A stretch of 64,000 nucleotides of DNA from CAWFGS01 sp963815535 (GTDB taxonomy: Bacteria > Pseudomonadota > Alphaproteobacteria > Sphingomonadales > Sphingomonadaceae): the NCBI GenBank assembly GCA_963815535.1, contig CAWFGS010000001.1:744001-808000 (forward strand), written 5' to 3'. The position numbers and the translations under genes are program-made. The notes beneath the pieces were generated by a model, which saw only the letters and a list, made by a program, of their open reading frames with translations, was not told the DNA's origin and searched no databases. Numbering within the stretch: the first letter of the stretch is position 1; each line of letters begins with the position of its first letter. This document shows, one piece after another, positions 37,228 through 44,904 of the stretch.

Positions 37228-38890
37228 TCACACCCCCTCCAGCAACCGGTCCGCCTGCGCCCGTGCCTCGGGCGTGACTTCCGCGCCCGACAGCATCCGC
37301 GCGATTTCCTCCTGCCGCCCGCCGTCGTCCAGCAGCGCGACGGAGGTGCTCGTCACCGTGCCCTTGCTCGATTTGGCGATCATGTAATGCTGCCCGCCGC
37401 GCGCCGCGACTTGCGGGCTGTGCGTGACGGCGAGCAATTGCCCGCCATCGGCCAGCCGCGCCAGCCGGTCGCCGATGGCACTCGCCACCGCGCCGCCGAC
37501 GCCGCGGTCGATCTCGTCGAAGATCACCGTGGCCGCCCCGCCCTGCTCCGCCAGCGCGACTTTCAGCGCCAGGATGAAGCGCGACAATTCGCCGCCGCTG
37601 GCGATCTTGCCCAGCGGCGCGAACGGCGCGCCGGGATTGGTCGCGATCAGAAATTCCACCGCGTCCATACCCGTTCGCGCCCCAGCGATCTTCGGGTAAG
37701 CGGCGTGACGCCGTCTGAAAGCGCGCGGCATCCAGTTTCAGCGGCGCGAGTTCCGCGCCACCGCCTTGTCCAGCTTGCGTTGCCGGCTTTACGCGCGGCA
37801 TCGTGCAGGTTTGCGCCTGCGCGCGATAGGTTTCACCGGCTTCCTGCGCGGCAGTTTCCAGCGCGTCCAGCTCCGCCTCGCCGCCCTCGATCGCGTCCAG
37901 CTGCTCGCGCATCGACGCATCAGTGCGGGCAGTTCGTCCACTTCGCAGCGATGTTTGCGGGCCAGCGCGCGCAGTTCGAACAACCGCGTTTCGGCCGCGT
38001 CGAGAGCCGGCGGGATCGTGCAGCAGCGCCTCGGCGCGCGGCGCAGCGATATCCTCCGCTTCGCCCGCCTCGATCACTGCGCGGTCGAGCGCGGCCAGCG
38101 CTTCTGCCAGCAGGGCGTGCTCGCCCGCAATCCGGTCGAGCCTGCGCGCGGCGGCGCGCAAGGCGGCGAGCGGACTGTCGGACCCTTCCCAGATATGGCG
38201 CAGTTCCTCCAGATCGCCGGCCAGCCTCTCGCCCTTCTGCATGTCGGACCGGGCGGCGGCGAGCGCGCTTCCTCGCCCGCCATGCGGTTCCAGCGCGGTC
38301 AGTTCGGCCAGATGCGCGAGCAGCAGATCCTGATCCAGCGCGCCTGTTCCACCTCGCCGCGCGCAGCATCCAGCCGGTCCCGCGGCCTTCCACGCGTCCC
38401 AGCGCGTCGCCACGCCCGCTGACATTCGCGCCGGCAAACCGATCGAGCAGCAGGCGGTGGCCGCGCGGATTGACCAGCCCGCGATCGTCGTGCTGGCCGT
38501 GCAGTTCGACCAGCGCCGGGGCGAGTTCGCGCAGCAGCGCCACGCCGACCGGCTGATCGTTGACGAACGCCTTGCGACCGCCATCCGCCTTCAACTGGCG
38601 GCGCACGATCAGCGGTTCGCCCGGTTCGACCTCGATCTCCGCATCGTCCAGCGCGTCGCGGATCAGTCGGGCAGTGTCGGCGAATTCGAAGGTGGCGGTC
38701 GCGCTGGCCTTGTCGGCCCCGCGCGCACCAGGCCGCTATCGGCGCGGTTGCCCAGCACCAGGCCCAGCGCATCGAGCAGGATCGATTTGCCCGCGCCCGT
38801 CTCCCCCGTCAGCACGCCCAGCCCGCGCGCGAAGGACAGGTCGAGCGCCTCGATCAGCACGATGTTGCGGATGGAAAGGCGGGTCAGCAT
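37228..38890 (-). CDS. recN: DNA repair protein RecN (frameshifted)
   Basis: SMC-like ATPase acting in double-strand-break repair. N-terminal MLTRLSIRNIVLIEALDLSF with Walker A GETGAGKSILLDALG, a coiled-coil middle rich in Ala/Arg/Glu, and the C-terminal ATPase half (GGELSRFILALKVALAE, VIFDEIDRGVGGAVASAIG, VTHSPQVAARGGQHY). At least five indels spread it over all frames. The total span fits about 554 aa. It lies between bamD and ligA, a usual alphaproteobacterial order. Confidence 0.92.
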
Positions 38891-38925
38891 GGGCGATGCC
38901 AGCGTTACCGCAGCCTTCGCGCGCG

Positions 38926-39800
38926 TCACCCCGGACGCGGCACATTTCGGATCAAATAAAGAACGCCGGTGGCCGGAGGCGTCCGCGTCAGCCGCCCAGT
39001 CTGCGCCGGCGCGTCGTCCTGGATCAGTTCGAACGCCTTTTCGTACCATTCGTTGCCGGGATAATTCGCGCCCAGCACGGCGGCGTATTTCTTCGCCTCG
39101 TTCGGGATGCCCAGCGCCAGGCTGCTTTCGGTCAGCCGGTACAGCGCTTCGGGCGCGTGGCTGGTGGTCTGGAAGTTTTCGATCACGTTCTGGAAACGTA
39201 TCTGCGCGGCCAGCCCATCGGCCGCACCGTTCGTAATACCGCCCGATTTCCATCTCCTTGCCCGCCAGATGATCCTCCACCAGGTCCAGCTTCAGCCGCG
39301 CGTCGGTGGCGTATTGGGTGTGCGGGAAGCGGCGATTGACTTCGCGCAAGGCGGTCTGCGCCTGTTCGGTGATCTTCTGGTCGCGGTGAACGTCGCTGAT
39401 CTGTTCGTAATAGCTCAGCGCGATCAGGTAATAGGCGTAGGGCGCGTCCTTGTTGCCCGGATGGATCTGACAGGAACCGCTGCGACGCCTGCACCGATTT
39501 GTTGTAATCGCGCGCGACGTAGTAGCTGAACGCGCTCATCAACTGCGCGCGGCGGGCCCAGGGGGAATAGGGATGCTGGCGCTCCACCTCGTCGAACAAG
39601 CGCGGCGGCCAATGTCGGCTGCCGCGGTCGAGCCGGTGCTTCGCCTCGTAATACAATGTTTCCACATCGCGCGCGACATAGGCCGTGTCGCGCGGCCCCT
39701 CGCCCCCGCTGGCGCAGGCGCCCGTCAACAGGGTGGCCCCGGCCATGACGGTGGCGAGCAATGGCTTGAACGGGCGCGGCGTTTTGGGTGTGGTGATCAT
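38926..39800 (-). CDS. bamD: Outer membrane assembly lipoprotein BamD (frameshifted)
   Basis: TPR lipoprotein of the BAM machine that inserts outer-membrane barrels. The signal peptide ends LLTGAC. The mature part shows YVARDVETLYYEAKHRLDRG, DEVERQHPYSPWARRAQLMSAFSYY, REVNRRFPHTQYATDAR and YYERCG. Indels near 39610, 39475 and 39190 break the frame. The repaired length is about 290 aa. The start at 39800 gives MITTPKTPRPFKPLLAT before the lipobox. Confidence 0.92.
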
Positions 39801-39855
39801 CCGCGCATCATAACGCCCCGCGCGCTGAACGCAAAGTGAAGTGCGGCCCGCCCCG

Positions 39856-39889
39856 CATTTTCCACGCACATTTTCCCCGCGCATTTTCC
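39856..39889. promoter_or_regulatory. Three CATTTTCC direct repeats at exact 13-bp spacing
   Basis: CATTTTCC occurs at 39856, 39869 and 39882 in the 120-bp spacer between bamD and the divergent hypothetical operon. The exact 13-bp period suggests a protein-binding array or a local duplication. No known consensus is claimed. Confidence 0.45.
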
Positions 39890-39920
39890 TACACGCCGCA
39901 AATCTGCTTCACGATCGCGG

Positions 39921-40445
39921 ATGACCAGACGAAAAGACCCCGCCGCCATCCGCACCCCCGTTGCAAAGGAGCAATTGCCCGCATTCGACCCGGTCCCTCG
40001 CAAATACCGCCACGATGGCTGGACGCCCGACCGGCAGAAGGCCTTCATCGGCGCGCTGGCGGATACGGGCAGCGTCAGCCGCGCCGCGCGCCACGTCAAT
40101 ATGAGCCCGGTAGGCGCCTATTACCTGCGCCGCCAGGTCGGTTCGGAAAGTTTCCGCCGCGCGTGGGAGGCGGCGCTGGATCTGGGCGTGCAGCGGTTGA
40201 AGGATGTCGCATACGAACGCGCGATCGACGGGCAGCTGTCCCCGGTGTTCGTCGCGGGCAAGCTGAAAGGCTTCCGCCGCATCCGCAACGACCGGCTGCT
40301 GATGTTCTGCCTGAGGATGAATGCGCGCGACGAACGGGGGAAGCGCCTGTCCGCAAGCTATTTCGATCCCGACGCCACCCGGCTGCACGGTGGCACGGGA
40401 GCGGGACGGGCAGCGGAACGGGGCGCAGGAAGGGCGCGGCCATGA
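39921..40445 (+). CDS. Hypothetical protein with terminase-small-subunit-like HTH
   Basis: 174-residue basic protein of unknown function. Residues 40-75 (TPDRQKAFIGALADTGSVSRAARHVNMSPVGAYYLRR, here quoted only in part as ADTGSVSRAARHVNMS) resemble the helix-turn-helix of phage terminase small subunits, followed by FRRAWEAALDLGVQRL. The C-terminal part (RNDRLLMFCLRMN) is also helical. No other phage gene is nearby, so a chromosomal DNA-binding role is as likely. The stop overlaps the next ATG (ATGA). Confidence 0.7.
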   Translation: MTRRKDPAAIRTPVAKEQLPAFDPVPRKYRHDGWTPDRQKAFIGALADTGSVSRAARHVNMSPVGAYYLRRQVGSESFRRAWEAALDLGVQRLKDVAYERAIDGQLSPVFVAGKLKGFRRIRNDRLLMFCLRMNARDERGKRLSASYFDPDATRLHGGTGAGRAAERGAGRARP

Positions 40446-40741
40446 CCGTCCCTGCCCTGTCGCGCGCGGAGAAGGACGACATGAACGCCGCCATCGTGGA
40501 ACATTTCGACCCGGTGCACATGACCCTGCCCCAGATCGAGGCGATGCAGAAAATGCTGTCCGAAACCGCCGCCCGCCGCCGCGCCGAAGCGGAAGGCCCA
40601 CCCGAACACGACACCGAAACCCCCTTCATGGAACTTCGCACCACCGACTGGAAAGAAGCGGGCGACCTCGAAAGCCTGGTGCAGGTCGAAGACGAGCTGG
40701 AACCGTTCGACGAGGACGAAGACCACTGGCGGGATTTGTAG
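40442..40741 (+). CDS. Small acidic hypothetical protein
   Basis: 99-residue acidic protein. The N-terminal half is helical and charged, and the C-terminus is dominated by Asp/Glu (EDELEPFDEDEDHW). It has no recognisable domain. It overlaps the upstream HTH gene by 4 bases and is probably its partner; the acidic tail could bind the basic protein. That interaction is inference. Confidence 0.65.
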   Translation: MTVPALSRAEKDDMNAAIVEHFDPVHMTLPQIEAMQKMLSETAARRRAEAEGPPEHDTETPFMELRTTDWKEAGDLESLVQVEDELEPFDEDEDHWRDL

Positions 40742-40893
40742 CTAAGCGAAGGCGACCAGCGCCAGAGCTTGCGAAGCAAGCGACAAGCTGGGAGCCGGTG
40801 CGCGCAGCGCATCGCGAAAGCCGGCCGGCGGGTGCGCGCTGCGTACCCGTTCGACGTCACGTGACGCATGGAGCGTTTGCGCAGCTAACGCGG
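40741..40893 (+). repeat. Left copy of the inverted repeat bracketing the HNH-Mrr cassette
   Basis: Begins at the last base of the preceding stop codon. Shared blocks with the right copy, in reverse orientation, are AGCAAGCGACAAGCT (40775-40789), CCGGCCGGCG (40821-40830) and TTCGACGTCA (40850-40859), in the same order with small gaps between them. It also contains GCTTGC-GAA-GCAAGC (40767-40781). Confidence 0.7.
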
Positions 40894-40916
40894 AACGGCG
40901 CGTGACGGCGTTGGCA

Positions 40917-41807
40917 TTAGGCCGCAAACTGATGATGATTGCGGTGCCATTTCAGAAACTCGGATGCGGCCTGTTCGCTTCCCGGTCCGGCGCGATAATT
41001 CGTCCGGTCGGATTGAGGATGTTCTCGACCCCGTCGCGGTCATTGACTTTCCGGTGGATCAGGATCTCATGGTCGTCGGCCACACCGATCAGACCGCGAT
41101 CAAACATCCAGTGCGCGGTGCCCGATAGCGCGAGCCCGTTGCGGACGAGTCCGGCCCGCCATGCTCGACGGGCGGATATGCGCCGCCTCGGCTTCCAACC
41201 GGCCGCCGCCATTGACGAGCCGCCATCCGGTAACAGCGCAGCGTCCGTCATAGGCGTGAAGGACAGCGCGGCGAAATGCCCGGTCGCGGAAAGGCCGGTT
41301 GACGAGCGACTGCACGATTGGCCGCTCGATCTCGAACGGCATCTGCTTGTCGCGCACGACGATTATCCGTTTCGGGTCATCGATGCGCGGCAGCGTGTCA
41401 TCCTCCGGCAAACCGAGCGCGACGATGCGCGAAAAGTCCGACGCGGAAAGCGGACGCACGGCGGCCTGCGCACGGCCAGAGATATTGCCAGCCTCGTTGA
41501 GAATGCCGCGCTCGACCTGCTCGCCATCCACGATGTGCGGAACAGTCGGCTCGAACGGCAGATAGCTGCCCTCTTCTATGATCGCGCGATAGCGGTCTGG
41601 CTCGATTGGGTCAGGAATGATCCGCTCGACCTTCGCCACGGCGAAGAAGCCTTTGGAGTTCGGAATCTTGACCGGCTCGCGATAGACAATCCAGTCGCCG
41701 ACCATCTGCTGGGCGCGGCTGAGATAGCTTTTCGGAAACTGGTAATGCACCTCGGGAATGTCGTCGTAGATCGACCCATCCTTGTGCATGAAAACGCCGA
41801 AGGTCAT
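40917..41807 (-). CDS. HNH endonuclease with N-terminal reader-like domain (frameshifted)
   Basis: About 296 residues when corrected. The N-terminal half (GVFMHKDGSIYDDIPEVHYQ, SRAQQMVGDWIVYREP, GFFAVAKVERI) resembles PUA/EVE-like folds by eye. The C-terminal half is an HNH nuclease of the PF13391 kind: DGRCAVTGWRL, EAEAAHIRP, NGLALSGTAHWMFDRGLI. Indels near 41160 and 40962 shift the frame. The true end WHRNHHQFAA runs to a TAA at 40917. It sits 14 bases downstream of the mrr-like gene on the same strand, suggesting one operon. Confidence 0.85.
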
Positions 41808-41821
41808 AATGCGATCACATT

Positions 41822-42750
41822 CTAGAGTTCTTCGAAAAAGTCTTCGTCGATGCGTTTGATTTTTACCGTACGGCTAGCTCTGACGCCGACATCGTGTTCG
41901 ATCATTAAGACCGTTAAGCGAGCGCCGTCGATCAAAATTACGCGTTGAGGAATCTGCTCGGCATATCCAATCGCACCACTAGTAAATGCTGAAGTGGTAA
42001 CGAATACGCCCTTGTTAGCTCCGAATCCTACTAGACTACCCACGAAAGCCTGCACTTCCGGCCTCTGAACAGTATTAGTAGGAGCATAGCGTTTCGCTTG
42101 AACATCAATTCGGTCCAAGCCCAAGCGATCTTCATCGATTACGCCATCTACACCATTATCGCCGCTCTTGCCTAAGACGAAGCGCGGCCTTCTCGTGTGT
42201 TCCCCCATATCCCATTGCAACTAACAGTTCGACAATAACGTTTTCGAAGAAGGTTGGAGAGTTATCCAGTATTCGCTGCAACACGTCGAGAACTTAACGC
42301 CGATTTTAATACCGCCTGTCGCTGCGTCTATTTGCTCTTCAGGGGTTGCTTCAGCCGAGGAGGCACAGCAGCCGCAGACTGGGAAATCGAAGGCGAACTT
42401 GTTCCTGCACTGCCAAGACGGAACTCTACGAACTCAGGGAATTGGTTTAACGTTTCATTGTCAATAGATTGTAAACCTTGGGACACAAGGGCTTTTCCTG
42501 CTGAAGTGGCAGTGAATACTCCCCGCTTAGGACTTTTGATCAGTCCGGCCTTTGACATGTAGAATTTGGCCCAGTGGATGCGATTATGAAATATCCTCTG
42601 CTTGCCGCTCGGAAGAAGCTCATCACGCTCATCTTGTGAAAGTTGTAACTGGTCTCCGATTTTTTCAGCGGCTTCTGGAACTTGCCATTCTCCATCTGCA
42701 GCTAGCTGTAATACTGGTAACATAAGGGTCTGATAATCTGGGATCGACAA
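41822..42750 (-). CDS. mrr: Mrr-like restriction endonuclease (frameshifted)
   Basis: Type IV (modification-dependent) restriction enzyme candidate. The N-terminal winged-helix Mrr_N domain begins at a TTG (42750, site AAAGGAGTAAAGG): LMLPVLQLAADGEWQVPEAAEKI and HWAKFYMSKAGLI. The C-terminal nuclease domain contains GVDGVIDEDRLGLDRIDVQAKRY, with the PD-(D/E)xK-like Asp and QAK, then VQAFVGSLVGFGANKGVFVTTSAFT. Several indels lie between about 42340 and 42190. The spliced length of about 309 aa is normal. The gene is clearly AT-richer than its surroundings (22 G/C of 60 bases at 42421-42480). Confidence 0.85.
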
Positions 42751-42888
42751 ACCTTTACTCCTTTAAGCCTGCCTGTTAGGACTTGGCGCACAGCGTCACT
42801 ATTCTCTTCTAATTCGGTGCAATGTCCAGAAGTCTTTGCGTCGAAATTCTAGCACATGGTGTAATCCCATAAGCCCCAAGGCGCCGTT

Positions 42889-43019
42889 CCACGATTGCTG
42901 ACGCAAGGGTTCTATGGATTACATGACGTCGAAGGGGTTCCGCTGCGCGCATTCGCCGGCCGGAGTTACAGCCTCTTGCTTCTAGCTTGTCGCTTGCTGC
43001 GAAAACGCCTGCGCTAGGC
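42889..43019 (-). repeat. Right copy of the inverted repeat bracketing the HNH-Mrr cassette
   Basis: Reverse-complement relative of 40741-40893. The shared blocks fall at 42984-42998, 42954-42963 and 42924-42933. It ends 9 bases from the lepA stop codon. The rest of the 42751-43028 spacer carries no gene that I can see. Confidence 0.7.
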
Positions 43020-43028
43020 GCGGAGCCC

Positions 43029-44850
43029 CTACTCCTCCCCCATCCGCAACGCCGCGATGAACGCCTCCTGCGGAATGCTCACATTGCCATATTCGCGCAT
43101 CTTGGCCTTGCCCTTTTTCTGCTTTTCCAGCAGCTTTTTCTTGCGGCTGATGTCTCCGCCGTAGCATTTCGCGGTCACGTCCTTGCGCATGGCGGCGATG
43201 GTTTCGCGGGCGATGACCTTGCCGCCGATCGCGGCTTGCACCGGGATCTTGAACAGGTGGCGCGGGATCAGGTCTTTCAGCCGTTCGCACATGCCGCGTC
43301 CGCGCGCCTCGGCCACGTCGCGGTGGACGATCATGGACAGGGCGTCGACCGGGTCGCCGTTGACCAGGATGCTCATCTTGACGAGGTCGCCCGCGCGCAG
43401 GCCGATCTGTTCGTAATCGAAGCTGGCATAGCCGCGGCTGATATCGATTTCAGCCGGTCGTAGAAATCGAACACCACCTCGTTCAGGGGCAGCTCGTACG
43501 TCACCTGCGCCCGGCCGCCGACATAGGTCAGGTCGAGCTGGATGCCGCGCCGGTCCTGGCATAGTTTCAGGATGCTGCCGAGATATTCGTCGGGGGTGTA
43601 GATCGTCGCCTTGATCCACGGTTCGTCGATCTGTTCGATGCGGCTGGGGTCGGGATAATCGGCGGGGTTGTGCAGCATGATCTCCTCCGCCGGGTCGGTC
43701 CGCGATTTGTTCAGCTGGATGCGGTACACCACCGATGGCGCGGTGGTGATCAGGTCCATGTCGTATTCGCGGGTCAGCCGTTCCTGGATGATCTCCAGAT
43801 GCAGCAGGCCCAGAAAACCGCAGCGAAAGCCGAAGCCCAGTGCCGCGCTGCTTTCCGTTTCGAAGGTGAAGCTGGCATCGTTGAGGCGCAGCTTGCCGAT
43901 GCTTTCGCGCAATTTGTCGAAATCCGCCGCGTCCACCGGGAACATGCCGCAGAACACCACGGACTGGACTTCCTTGAAACCGGGCAGCGCGCTCGGTCGC
44001 GCCGTTTTTGACCGTGGTGATGGTGTCGCCGACCTTGGCCTGCGCCACTTCCTTGATCTGCGCGGTGATGAAGCCGATTTCGCCTGCCGCCAGTTCGGGG
44101 ACGTTGGTGATCTTGGGGCTCATATAGCCGACGCGATCGACCAGATGATCGGTCCCGCCGGCCATGAATTTGACGTGCAGCCCCTTCTTCAGCGTGCCCG
44201 CGATCACCCGCACCAGGATGACGACGCCGAGATAGGGGTCGTACCAGCTATCGACCAGCATGGCCTTCAGCGGCGCGTCGCGATCGCCCTTGGGCGGGGG
44301 GATTTTGGTGACGATGGCTTCCAGCGATTTCGTCGATGCCGATGCCCGATTTCGCGCTGGCGAGCACGGCTTCGGACGCGTCGATGCCGATGATGTCCTC
44401 GATCTCGGCGCGGACCTGTTCGGGTTCGGCGGCGGGCAGGTCGATCTTGTTGATGACCGGCACGATCTCGTGGTCGTGTTCGATGGACTGGTACACATTG
44501 GCGAGGGTCTGCGCCTCCACCCCTTGCGCCGCGTCCACCACCAGCAGCGCGCCCTCGCACGCGGCCAGGCTGCGGCTGACTTCGTAGGCGAAATCGACAT
44601 GGCCGGGGGTGTCCATCAGGTTGAGCTGATAGGTCTCGCCATCCTGGGCGGTGTATTCGAGGCGGACGGTCTGGGCCTTGATGGTGATGCCGCGTTCGCT
44701 CTCGATGTCCATGTTATCAAGGACTTGCTCGCTCATCTCGCGATCGGTCAGGCCGCCGGTGAACTGGATCAACCGATCGGCCAGAGTGGATTTGCCATGA
44801 TCGATGTGGGCAATTATCGAAAAGTTGCGGATATGCGAGAGTTCGGTCAT
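43029..44850 (-). CDS. lepA: Elongation factor 4 / LepA (frameshifted)
   Basis: Translational GTPase. IIAHIDHGKSTLADRL (G1), RGITIKAQ (G2), DTPGHVDF (G3), NKIDLP (G4) and SAKSG (G5) are followed by LepA-specific sequence: FCGMFPVDAADFDKL, GFRCGFLGLLHLEI and the C-terminal DISRKKKLLEKQKKGKAKM. Indels near 44330, 43995 and 43450 interrupt it. The repaired length is about 605 aa. Confidence 0.95.
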
Positions 44851-44904
44851 GCGCCGCCTCTACCGCGCCTGCCGCGTTGCAGCAATCGGCATTGGGCAAA
44901 GGTG

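Noticed and set aside
39856..39889. Possible CRISPR-like or origin iteron array
   Set aside because: Only three 8-bp units with 5-bp gaps, no cas genes and no replication initiator nearby; kept only as a possible binding site.
42751..43028. Small gene in the spacer between mrr and lepA
   Set aside because: No frame with a start, ribosome site and plausible protein; the sequence is mostly the right-hand repeat.
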